From contig NZ_CP023278.1 of the NCBI RefSeq assembly GCF_002896875.1, positions 5,092,501 through 5,156,500 on the forward strand: a stretch of 64,000 nt of DNA, given 5' to 3'. How positions within the stretch are numbered: position 1 is the stretch's first letter; each line of letters opens with the position of its first letter. The stretch comes from Nostoc sp. CENA543. GTDB lineage: Bacteria; Cyanobacteriota; Cyanobacteriia; Cyanobacteriales; Nostocaceae. The position numbers were made by a program, and so were the translations under genes. Positions 10,139 to 17,491 of the stretch are shown piece by piece. A model generated the notes under the pieces. It was not told where the DNA came from, ran no database searches, and worked only from the letters and a program-made list of their open reading frames with translations.

Positions 10139-10231
10139 AATAACCAATGACTAATGACTATTGACTATTGACTATTGACTATTGACTATTGACTAATGAC
10201 TATTGACTATTGACTATTGACTATTGACTAA
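10139..10231. repeat. Heptanucleotide tandem repeat array (TGACTAT/TGACTAA)
   Basis: About 13 units of the 7-bp sequence TGACTAT or TGACTAA run head to tail, ending inside the last codons of the monooxygenase gene. Such short tandemly repeated sequences are a known hallmark of heterocystous cyanobacterial genomes. Other copies are at about 17050-17133, 17838-17908 and 28500-28567. Confidence 0.9.
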
Positions 10232-11771
10232 CACCAACAGTTTCACGAGGCTTGATAGTAAAACTATCTACATAAGAAGGTCTTCTTAACTTTAAAGTCT
10301 GTCTAATTCGTTGATAATTAGCTGGAGACATAGGTGAAATATTCTTGAGTATTTTCTGCCAAATTGGCGAAGTATCTACTATCCCCATATCACTCATTAA
10401 TTCATCAATATAATGAAAACTGAACGGGAATATCGATGTGCCATGATGTAAACCATATTCCCATTCTTGCTTTTTCCATTGCCACTCTAAAGCTATTTCT
10501 TCTAACATCTTTTGTGGTGTAGGCAAATTGAGATTACCTTGGAAGTATTCCAGTAACCACTGAGAATTAATATCTGATGTTAGGGGGCAGAATTTGCTGG
10601 AGTTGTAACCCACAAAACCAAGGTTGGGAATATGAGGGTGAATAATATTGCGGTAAAGTTGAAAATTTCCTTGTTTATCTATTAAGGTTTGACGATCTTC
10701 TGCTGCTAAAAACGGTACATCTTGACGAAATCCTGTACCGAATACCACAATATCCGCAGGTATATGTTCTCCAGTGGCTAACTCTACACCATCAGCAACA
10801 AACCGTTTAATTTCAGTTTTTTTTGCTTGAATCTTCCCAGAAGCAACATACTGATAAAAATTAGGAGTTTCTAAAGCGATAGAAGAAACCACCCATTTAG
10901 TCAGGGGTTGATCAGGAATCATTCCGCAAGCATCTAACTTGAGTTGATAGCGGAGTAGTATTTCATTAATGCGCCAAAAAGCCCAGACTAATGGCTTACC
11001 AATACTGTGTAGTAGCCATTCCATACCCTCTAACTTACGATATGGTAGCCAGCTTTCAGCAAAGCGTGTTAACAAAACATACTTAATATTTACTTTTCCC
11101 AAGAAGAATTTAGGAATCTTCCAAGGTATTTGACGAAACACCATTGTGCATTTTGCAGATACATCAGCAGATAGAGTGGCGATGTCAGTCGCAGATTTAC
11201 CCAGACCTACCACAACTACCCGCTTACCTTCTACAATCGAGGTGTTATTAAATTCTGTGGTGTGTAATACTTGACCCCCAGCAGCAATAAATTCTTCTTT
11301 TCCAGGTAGAGAAGGTTGGTAAGGAATATGAAAAATTCCAGTACACACAACTACAAAATCAAACTCTAATTGTTCCTGTTGAAGTTCTCCAGAAACCTGA
11401 TCACGAAACCGAATATTAACTAACCATTTTGGTATTTCTGAAGTTTTTCTGGTGACTTGAGTTACTTCCGTTTGAAAACGGATTCTGGGAGTTACACCAA
11501 AATGTTCGGCGTAAGATATTAAGTAATTGCGTGTTTGCTCTGCGGTCGGCCATTCTGGATAGGATGCAGGCATGGGATAATCAGGGAAGGCATAGGTATC
11601 GCGGGGGCTTTGAATAGTCAACCCTGGATAGACTCTAGATTTTTCCCACACACCACCTATTCCCGCTTGTGTTTCAAACACAGTGACTTCATAGCCAGTT
11701 TCTATAAAGTTTCTTGCTGTGACTAATCCACTAACGCCAGCCCCAATTACACATACTTTCTTTGTTTGCAT
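10221..11771 (-). CDS. FMO-type flavin-dependent monooxygenase, last gene of the RiPP-like locus
   Basis: A 516-residue class B flavoprotein. The N-terminal FAD Rossmann motif is VIGAGVSG (residues 8-15). A degenerate FMO/Baeyer-Villiger fingerprint reads AGGQVLHTTEF (Phe of FxGxxxHxxxF replaced by Ala). The NADPH-binding Rossmann motif is VVVGLGKSATD, and the late VFGTGFR motif is present. The family uses NADPH and O2 to oxygenate N, S or ketone substrates. It is the most downstream gene of the same-strand series oxidase, repeat peptide, halogenase, FMO, with a 114-bp gap from the halogenase. Its stop codon and final Ser-Gln lie inside a heptamer repeat array, so the extreme C-terminus is repeat-encoded. 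Family is secure; a role in modifying the repeat peptide is inferred from context only. Confidence 0.85.
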   Translation of the reverse strand: MQTKKVCVIGAGVSGLVTARNFIETGYEVTVFETQAGIGGVWEKSRVYPGLTIQSPRDTYAFPDYPMPASYPEWPTAEQTRNYLISYAEHFGVTPRIRFQTEVTQVTRKTSEIPKWLVNIRFRDQVSGELQQEQLEFDFVVVCTGIFHIPYQPSLPGKEEFIAAGGQVLHTTEFNNTSIVEGKRVVVVGLGKSATDIATLSADVSAKCTMVFRQIPWKIPKFFLGKVNIKYVLLTRFAESWLPYRKLEGMEWLLHSIGKPLVWAFWRINEILLRYQLKLDACGMIPDQPLTKWVVSSIALETPNFYQYVASGKIQAKKTEIKRFVADGVELATGEHIPADIVVFGTGFRQDVPFLAAEDRQTLIDKQGNFQLYRNIIHPHIPNLGFVGYNSSKFCPLTSDINSQWLLEYFQGNLNLPTPQKMLEEIALEWQWKKQEWEYGLHHGTSIFPFSFHYIDELMSDMGIVDTSPIWQKILKNISPMSPANYQRIRQTLKLRRPSYVDSFTIKPRETVGVSQ

Positions 11772-11885
11772 TATTAGTTTTGTCCTGTATTCAGAGGGAA
11801 TGGGGAATGGGGAATGGGAAAAATCTTTACTAATTCCCTGTTCCCTACCCCCACCAAAGAACTTTTTCCGCCAGCCCTAAGTAAA

Positions 11886-13613
11886 TTAACTACGACCGGA
11901 GTAATGTAATTGACCTTCAACGGGCATAGAAATTTTCAGTGGTGGTTTCTCAGGATTTAAAGAGGCTTTTACCCAACCTTCTAAAGCCATGACTTCTAAG
12001 CAGAACATTGTATGCTGGATGGCGATGCGGAGATGTTCGGCGGGAAAGCGGTTCTTGAACAAACTAATGAGGTAATGATAAATTTGCTCAATATCAGACG
12101 TACGGCTGAGAATATCAATTAATAAACCATAAAGACCGGTAATCGGTAAGCGATCGCCATTTTCTCTGCGGTAGCATTTTACTCGTGTAATTGCACCGTT
12201 GCTATACACAGCAACGAATTCTTCTTGGGTGTCGTCAATGTTTAACTCAAAGACGTTGTAACCGCTAATTTCCCAAGGTAATTCCTCTTTGGAAAAACGC
12301 TGTACCATCTGTTTCATCGCCCCTAAGTCAAAGCCACCAATGACAGCTTGACCAACAATATCATTGGTAAAACCACCTTGGGCTAACCAGCGAAAGGCTT
12401 CGGCGGGACTGAGATTTAAACCGGCTTCTTTGGCGATGGTTTGACAGTGGTCATATAAGTCTGTAAATTGACCATTGGCAGCATACCAGTAATCTGCAAA
12501 GCGGATATGCTGTTGGACGCGACGGCGTTGATTATGGTCGTATTGGCTTTTTAACCAATCTGCATCATATTGATTTTGGAGTAGTGCAGATATGGTGTAT
12601 GCTAACTCCTTACCGCCTACATGGGTGAGAGTTAAACCCGCAGATAAAATCGGATCAGCAAAACCTGCGGCTTCTCCTACTAAAAACCAGTTTTCCCCTG
12701 TGGTTCTCTCTGCTAGGAAAGACCAATCTTTCGTAATCTCAATATTACCTCTGCTAGTAGCATTAGCCAGCAGCTTAGAAATTAGCGGTTCATCTTGGAG
12801 TGCTTGATGATAAATCTCTGCGGCTGATTTTTTCGCTTGTTTGTAATAGCTAGCTGGACAAACAAAACCAACACTAGTACGGGTGGGGCTGAGGGGAATA
12901 AACCAAATCCATCCGTGTGGTAAGCTCATTATCTGTATGCGAGTCCCACCCACACCAATTTCTACCGCCCACTCTGCATTTTCCCAATAATCCCAGATGG
13001 CGACATTTTGCAGTTGTGTAGGACATTCTGTTTGCACACCTACAGCTTTTCGCAATACACCGACATGGCCAGAACCATCAACGTAGTAAGTTGCAGTGAT
13101 TGTTTCCCCAGTATTCAAGTGTAAGGCCGTGATGCGATGGGCTACGCCCCGCCGGAGGCTATCGCCTTGTGTATCTACTTTCACCACTGCTGTTTGTTCT
13201 CTGACTTCACATCCCAATTCTTCAGCATGACGCAGCAGAATCTCATCATAAACCGCCCGGTCTACTTGAAACGCTGTTTGTTTGCGTTGTCCTGTAAACT
13301 TGGCTGGACGAGGTTCATCTTTAAATTCCTCTAGACGTAAAAAGTGAAACTCCCAAGGTTCTGGATCTTTTCCCCAGCGATAGTTACCCCCAACTTTAAT
13401 GGGGAAATTAGCAGCTTCTACTTTATCCCAACATCCCATCTCATCAAGGATTTCACTAATCTGCGGTAGCTGACTTTCACCCACATGATCCCGTGGAAAC
13501 TTTTCTTTTTCCAGAATTAATACACGCAATTGAGGATTATACTTTTTCAATAGAGTGCCGGTTGTGCTACCTGCGGGGCCACCACCAACAATTACAACAT
13601 CATAATGGTTCAT
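11886..13613 (-). CDS. Flavin-dependent halogenase (tryptophan halogenase family)
   Basis: A 575-residue FAD enzyme. GGGPAG (10-15) binds FAD. A candidate catalytic lysine is Lys73 in NFPIKVGGNY. The halogenase-specific motif GWIWFIP (GWxWxIP) is at 234-240, and FADPILSAG at 318-326 fits the FxxPxxSxG halogenase motif. These features separate it from ordinary FAD monooxygenases and geranylgeranyl reductases, which share the fold. Known members chlorinate or brominate Trp, phenol or pyrrole rings through HOX, using FADH2. No flavin reductase gene is adjacent. Residues about 149-160 (GDSLRRGVAHR) are encoded by a dispersed genomic repeat. It lies about 200 bp downstream of a gene for a peptide with an invariant Trp in seven repeats, which suggests a peptidyl substrate. 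Halogenation activity and substrate are inferred. Confidence 0.8.
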   Translation of the reverse strand: MNHYDVVIVGGGPAGSTTGTLLKKYNPQLRVLILEKEKFPRDHVGESQLPQISEILDEMGCWDKVEAANFPIKVGGNYRWGKDPEPWEFHFLRLEEFKDEPRPAKFTGQRKQTAFQVDRAVYDEILLRHAEELGCEVREQTAVVKVDTQGDSLRRGVAHRITALHLNTGETITATYYVDGSGHVGVLRKAVGVQTECPTQLQNVAIWDYWENAEWAVEIGVGGTRIQIMSLPHGWIWFIPLSPTRTSVGFVCPASYYKQAKKSAAEIYHQALQDEPLISKLLANATSRGNIEITKDWSFLAERTTGENWFLVGEAAGFADPILSAGLTLTHVGGKELAYTISALLQNQYDADWLKSQYDHNQRRRVQQHIRFADYWYAANGQFTDLYDHCQTIAKEAGLNLSPAEAFRWLAQGGFTNDIVGQAVIGGFDLGAMKQMVQRFSKEELPWEISGYNVFELNIDDTQEEFVAVYSNGAITRVKCYRRENGDRLPITGLYGLLIDILSRTSDIEQIYHYLISLFKNRFPAEHLRIAIQHTMFCLEVMALEGWVKASLNPEKPPLKISMPVEGQLHYSGRS

Positions 13614-13732
13614 AAGAATTTGGGATTTGTGAAGAGTAAATTTTGCACTGCAACAATCACTGTCAAACCACAGACAATTGCTTTGATCTAACTATCAGCT
13701 TCTCTATCAAAGATAATTTTCTACTTTAATAG

Positions 13733-13777
13733 AGCATACTGAAAACACACCTACCCATAGGAAAGTTTCAGTATGCT
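13733..13777 (-). terminator. Hairpin between precursor-peptide and halogenase genes (candidate attenuator)
   Basis: AGCATACTGAAA (13733-13744) and TTTCAGTATGCT (13766-13777) form a perfect 12-bp stem with a 21-nt loop. It lies in the 196-bp gap after the peptide gene. There is no strong T-run on the minus strand, so partial termination or mRNA stabilisation is more likely than a full stop. Such hairpins often allow a precursor to be made in excess over its modifying enzymes. Confidence 0.5.
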
Positions 13778-13809
13778 AATAGTTAGACGAGCAATCTACT
13801 TTTTAACTT

Positions 13810-14103
13810 TTAAGCATTACCAGATAATGCAGCTTTTGCGTTGCCCATAGCAGGATAGTTAATATCTAGATTTTCAGTCCAAGTATGGGAAAATTCTAGA
13901 TTTTCAGTCCAAGTATGGGAAAATTCTAAATTCTCAGTCCAGGTATGAGAAATATTCAAATTTTCAGTCCAAGTGTGGGAGATATCCAAATTCTCAGTCC
14001 AGGTGTGGGAGAATTCTAAATTCTCAGTCCAGGTATGGGAGATATCTAAATTTTCAGTCCAGGTGTGAACGATATCAAGGGTTTTTTGTTGTACATTAGA
14101 CAT
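13810..14103 (-). CDS. Multi-repeat (7x HTWTENL) precursor-like peptide
   Basis: A 97-residue peptide: a 12-residue N-terminus (MSNVQQKTLDIV), then seven contiguous 10-residue units, then a 15-residue tail (YPAMGNAKAALSGNA). Every unit is HTWTENL followed by (D/E/N)(I/F)(S/N), with no phase slip. Between units the codons vary only synonymously at His (CAT/CAC), first Thr (ACT/ACC), Glu (GAA/GAG) and Leu (CTA/TTA/TTG), so the peptide sequence rather than the DNA is conserved. There is no signal peptide, no Cys and no GG cleavage site. The form resembles a multi-core RiPP precursor. It sits between a diiron-oxidase-like gene and a halogenase gene on the same strand. I do not recognise it as a member of any named family. 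A structural repeat protein is the alternative. Confidence 0.8.
   Translation of the reverse strand: MSNVQQKTLDIVHTWTENLDISHTWTENLEFSHTWTENLDISHTWTENLNISHTWTENLEFSHTWTENLEFSHTWTENLDINYPAMGNAKAALSGNA
13858..14067 (-). repeat. Seven in-frame 30-bp tandem repeats inside the precursor gene
   Basis: Seven 30-bp units encode the HTWTENL cores. The two units nearest the 3' end are nearly identical, suggesting recent duplication. The others differ mainly at third codon positions. Confidence 0.9.
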
Positions 14104-14381
14104 GATTTTGATCCTCAGTCAGTGGGTAAATTGGGGTAGGTGCTAAACATAAAAATTCTGCTATATTCAGGCACTGCAACTTATTAACAGTTCTCTACAA
14201 TTAAGCAACAGATGCAAACATTGAAGCCCAGATATTATCTGAGTTTATTAATAGCTATCTTATCTACGAGAGCCACGCCAACGTAGCGGGACGTTAGCCC
14301 ATCGCAATTGCAAATTAATTGGCATTAGACTACTTTCAAGGATTCACTTGTAGTCATCAAGTTATATTGCATAGAATTAAG
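14104..14381. other. Leader region of the peptide gene with an interspersed repeat copy
   Basis: The 5' part next to the peptide start should carry its promoter or ribosome-binding site; GAGGATCAA lies just upstream of the ATG on the minus strand. From about 14205 to 14325 there is a copy of a dispersed repeat (AGCAACAGATGCAAA..., then GCGGGACGTTAGCCCATCGCAATTGC) that is also found near 24970-25075 and, rearranged, at 40030-40170. Confidence 0.55.
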
Positions 14382-15125
14382 TTAGGCGGCTGAGACAGTA
14401 TTATTAATCGGAGATATCTGTTTCAGTTCTAGCTGCTGATTATGAGTGATAGCATATTGAAAGAGTGCATTGACTAATTCTGTAATTAGGGCAAATATCT
14501 TCTCTGCCAGTTCCAAAGCAGATTGAGATTGCACTGGTGTCAATTCCAAGCTTTGTAGCGAAGTTTCTATGTTATCCGTACCTGTAGTATGACCAGTTTC
14601 TACAGCTAGATGAAATCCTCCAAAATACAGATATTTATCCCCTGTCAATACTTGCAATTCTTGGGCAACTTTCGTAGCATGGGCAAACACAATATTGCCT
14701 GTAGACTCTAATACCTCAATAATGACTAGTTTATGGAGAGGATCTGATTTCCACGCATAAAAAAATAGTTGATGAATTACCCAGCGAGGTATTTGAGTTT
14801 CTTCATCCCATAAAAATTTTACGGTGTCACTGAATTTTAACGAGCAATCAAAGCCAAGTTTTTCCATATCTGAGAGAAACCATAGCCAGTGATGGTCATC
14901 CTCTTCAGTATGTTTATTAATGATTATCTGAATAGGATCATTACTTGTCAAATCCCGAAATGCGTATTTGTTCAGTTCTCCAAACCCCATGATAAAAGGT
15001 GTGGCACAAGGACTCCAAGCCAATCTTTGGATTGGTTCTATGCTGGTGTCTTGCATGAATTTCAACAAAGGTAAATGGGCAAACTCTTGCTTCTTGGCAT
15101 CAATGAATGCAAGTATTTCCTTCAT
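14382..15125 (-). CDS. Heme-oxygenase-like diiron oxidase (HDO) family protein
   Basis: A 247-residue all-helical protein without signal peptide. Candidate ligands fit the HDO pattern known from CADD, UndA and SznF: an ExxH pair (Glu75, His78), a central helix with Glu137 or Glu140, and HLAVETGH giving His172-x3-Glu176-x2-His179. In characterised members the last motif is H-x3-D-x2-H, so Glu176 would replace the usual Asp. HDOs use two irons and O2 for N-oxygenation, C-C cleavage, desaturation or hydroxylation. It is the first gene of the four-gene locus and lies directly upstream of the repeat peptide. A role as a tailoring oxidase is inferred. The fold call is moderately sure; the reaction cannot be read from sequence. 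A TenA-like or non-metal relative is the alternative. Confidence 0.65.
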   Translation of the reverse strand: MKEILAFIDAKKQEFAHLPLLKFMQDTSIEPIQRLAWSPCATPFIMGFGELNKYAFRDLTSNDPIQIIINKHTEEDDHHWLWFLSDMEKLGFDCSLKFSDTVKFLWDEETQIPRWVIHQLFFYAWKSDPLHKLVIIEVLESTGNIVFAHATKVAQELQVLTGDKYLYFGGFHLAVETGHTTGTDNIETSLQSLELTPVQSQSALELAEKIFALITELVNALFQYAITHNQQLELKQISPINNTVSAA

Positions 15126-15785
15126 ATTTAATGCCCTATATCCGATAAATAATTTAGCTGCGGAAAATCATGAAAACATAGCACTCATAATCTTGCTAGT
15201 TTTTCTACTTATTGAATATCTTGAGTGCTAGAAATGGAATCTGAATGAACTTATTAACTATTTTTTAATATTTTTCTTTTAATAAAGATATCCGTGTGAT
15301 TCGCTATTTTTGTATGTAAAAAAGTCTACATTAATACAATGTATTTTTAAACACCAGCTTTTAATATTTACTGAGAATAACAAATAGAAAAATTTAATCA
15401 GGTATATATTTTGCTCCAGTGCTGATGGTGAACAGAATACACATCAATAGATTTGATTCTCCAAAGAAATAGAAGTGATACAAAAGACAATTTTTTTTGT
15501 GGTTTATACTTAATTGTCAAGGTTTGACGATAATTCACAATCGGCAAAATCTGGGCTATTACAGATTTTGAGAAAAAATAAAGGCGGAAAATCCTATATT
15601 TAGGTTGATGCTACTAGCAAGCAATTGATTTGAGAGTGTGTTAATTTACGTAGTCAATATTACATATAAATTTTCTTAGTGATTCATATTTAAAGATCAA
15701 TCAAAAGATAGATGATAAAAAATTGAATATTAATTAAGCTTGTACTAAGGTTATATTATCTACCTTAAAAATTGTGCCTAAAAAT
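15126..15785. other. Long AT-rich region upstream of the RiPP-like locus
   Basis: These 660 bp carry no supportable gene on either strand. The part nearest 15125 must contain the promoter of the minus-strand locus. A perfect NtcA-type palindrome lies at 15316-15329. Several long T and A runs occur. Nothing else is recognised. Confidence 0.5.
15316..15329. promoter_or_regulatory. Possible NtcA site (GTA-N8-TAC)
   Basis: GTAAAAAAGTCTAC matches the NtcA consensus GTAN8TAC exactly. Read on the minus strand, a TAN3T-like -10 element (TATCTT) begins 26 nt further, slightly beyond the usual 20-24 nt. It is about 190 bp from the diiron-oxidase start. The motif is short enough to occur by chance several times in this window. 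Confidence 0.3.
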
Positions 15786-16832
15786 CTAACTTAAAACTTC
15801 ACCTAACAAATTACGATGTTGCAATGCGCCATCTATGAGTATTTGGATAGTTGCAGATGAGATTGCCTGACCATTAGTGTAATATTCTATCCAAGTTTGA
15901 CTAATTAACTGTGGTTCATCTGGTAAATTAACTAAGTCCCAGCCAGGTATCATCAAATCTTCCATTAAACGATTAACTTTGGGGTCATAACTCAAAGCAA
16001 AACAGCGACAGCCTTCAGCCGCAGCCATAATTAAACTGTGGAGTCGCATTCCAATTACCATTTCTACATCTCGAAATACGCCCTTTAATATCTGCGGATC
16101 TTCAAGAGACAAAATCTGACTGACATCTGCAAGGTGTGGCTGTATAGCTTGAGCAATTTCCAGGTCTTCACTTTTTTGGAATGGCAGCAAAATAATAAAA
16201 CTTTGAGTAGCTTTTTGAAACTCTACTAAAGCATGAATGAAATTGGCTAAACGCGCTTCCGTTAATTGGGGATGCTTCCTTAAAGTGACAGCGACTCTAG
16301 GCTGGGGTAAATCCCAAATTGCGGGTACTGGTTTAGCAGCTAAAGCCCAGACAGGATCAGGTGCAATGATGTGGGGGATTTGCCAATCAGATAATAAAGC
16401 TGAACTGGCGCGATCGCGTACACTGACTTTAGTACAACCAGTAAAATTTTGTCTTGCTAACCATCGAGTTTGGGGGCGCACCAAAGGGCCAATACCCTGC
16501 GCCCAAGCAATAGTTTTTAAACCCATACTTTGGGCTAACGCCATCAACCCCCCATAGTAAAAAGGACTTATGGTGCTAGTAACATCCTGAATTAGACTCC
16601 CTCCACCCCAAATCAAAGCATCACAGGAACGTAAAGCTTGCAATACAGCCAGGGGTGACATTCGGTCATAGGCTTCTACATTGTAGCGATCGCGCGTTTG
16701 TTCTGGATTGCCCGACAACACCACAGGCGTGACATGAGATGGTAGCATTTGCAGTAGTGTAGCTAACAAAGCCTCATCACCACCGTTGCCCTTACCGTAA
16801 TACCCAGATAATAGCGATCGCATCTTTACCAC
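15786..16832 (-). CDS. csaB: Polysaccharide pyruvyl transferase CsaB
   Basis: A 348-residue cytoplasmic enzyme of the polysaccharide pyruvyltransferase family (PF04230). The N-terminal SGYYGKGNGGDEALL motif is characteristic of CsaB, and further conserved blocks are visible: WGGGSLIQD, AQGIGP and the C-terminal MRLHSLIMAAAEG. CsaB transfers pyruvate from PEP to wall or exopolysaccharide sugars; the pyruvylated polymer anchors SLH-domain proteins. That fits with the SLH porin gene some 10 kb away, though they are not in one operon. Length is normal and the start codon is followed directly by the conserved motif. It is monocistronic on the minus strand. Confidence 0.88.
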   Translation of the reverse strand: MVKMRSLLSGYYGKGNGGDEALLATLLQMLPSHVTPVVLSGNPEQTRDRYNVEAYDRMSPLAVLQALRSCDALIWGGGSLIQDVTSTISPFYYGGLMALAQSMGLKTIAWAQGIGPLVRPQTRWLARQNFTGCTKVSVRDRASSALLSDWQIPHIIAPDPVWALAAKPVPAIWDLPQPRVAVTLRKHPQLTEARLANFIHALVEFQKATQSFIILLPFQKSEDLEIAQAIQPHLADVSQILSLEDPQILKGVFRDVEMVIGMRLHSLIMAAAEGCRCFALSYDPKVNRLMEDLMIPGWDLVNLPDEPQLISQTWIEYYTNGQAISSATIQILIDGALQHRNLLGEVLS

Positions 16833-17143
16833 AAAAAATTTTGAATATCGGATTTAAGGTTATCAACTTTTTCGGATTACTTCACCCAATGTCAGCCATC
16901 TTGCTACAAAAAGTTGAATAAGCCTGTGCGAAGATTAAGTGAGTGCTGAGTAATGAGTGCTGAGTGCTGAGTGCTGTTAGCGGTAGCGCGGCGTTTAGCC
17001 GGTGCTGTTAGCGGAAGCGGGGCGTTTAGCCCGTGCTGAGTAATGAGTTCTGGGTGTTAAAGTCTAATAACTAATGACTAATGACTAATGACTAATGACT
17101 AATGACTATTGACTATTGACTATTGACTATTGACTAACTTTCT
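16833..17143. repeat. Composite intergenic repeats: GTGCTGAGT units, TTAGCGG..CGTTTAGCC copies, TGACTAA heptamers
   Basis: From 16940 there are GAGTGCTGAGT units and two tandem copies of the TGTTAGCGGTAGCGCGGCG...TTTAGCC family (about 16976-17035). About eleven TGACTAA/TGACTAT heptamers follow at 17070-17136, ending right before the DUF2499 start. No gene is visible. Confidence 0.8.
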
Positions 17144-17491
17144 ATGCACGCTCTTTCAATTCCCACTTGGATTATTCATGTTTCTAGCGTCATTGAGTGG
17201 ATGGCGGCGATTTGGTTAATTTGGACTTATGGCGAACTCACTGGAAATCGTAGCTGGTGGGGATTGTCTTTGGGGATGTTACCAGCTTTGGTGAGTGCTA
17301 TGTGTGCTTGCACTTGGCATTATTACGACAATGCCGAATCTTTAGAATGGTTAGTAACCTTGCAAGCTACTATGACTGTAGTTGGTAATTTTACCCTTTG
17401 GGCTGCGGCGGTGTGGATTTGGCGTGAATCCCGTAGTACCAAGACAGAAACAGATTCTTTTGAGCCGAAATCTATTAAATCAGAGCGATGA
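17144..17491 (+). CDS. DUF2499-domain membrane protein
   Basis: A 115-residue protein conserved in cyanobacteria and plastid-bearing eukaryotes (DUF2499). Three hydrophobic segments are seen at about 10-28, 42-58 and 72-95, the first preceded by HALSIPTWIIHVSSVIEW, which is very typical of the family. Function is not known. Its stop overlaps the start of the next gene by 4 bp (ATGA), a translational coupling that pairs it with DUF3593, and the two families often occur together. It begins only a few bases after a heptamer array. Confidence 0.85.
   Translation: MHALSIPTWIIHVSSVIEWMAAIWLIWTYGELTGNRSWWGLSLGMLPALVSAMCACTWHYYDNAESLEWLVTLQATMTVVGNFTLWAAAVWIWRESRSTKTETDSFEPKSIKSER

Noticed and set aside
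13137-13334. Small plus-strand ORF inside the halogenase gene
   Set aside because: It is a shadow of the minus-strand halogenase, and its first part is the dispersed repeat.
13861-14066. CRISPR array (30-bp repeats)
   Set aside because: The 30-bp units are contiguous without spacers and encode a continuous peptide frame; no cas genes are nearby.
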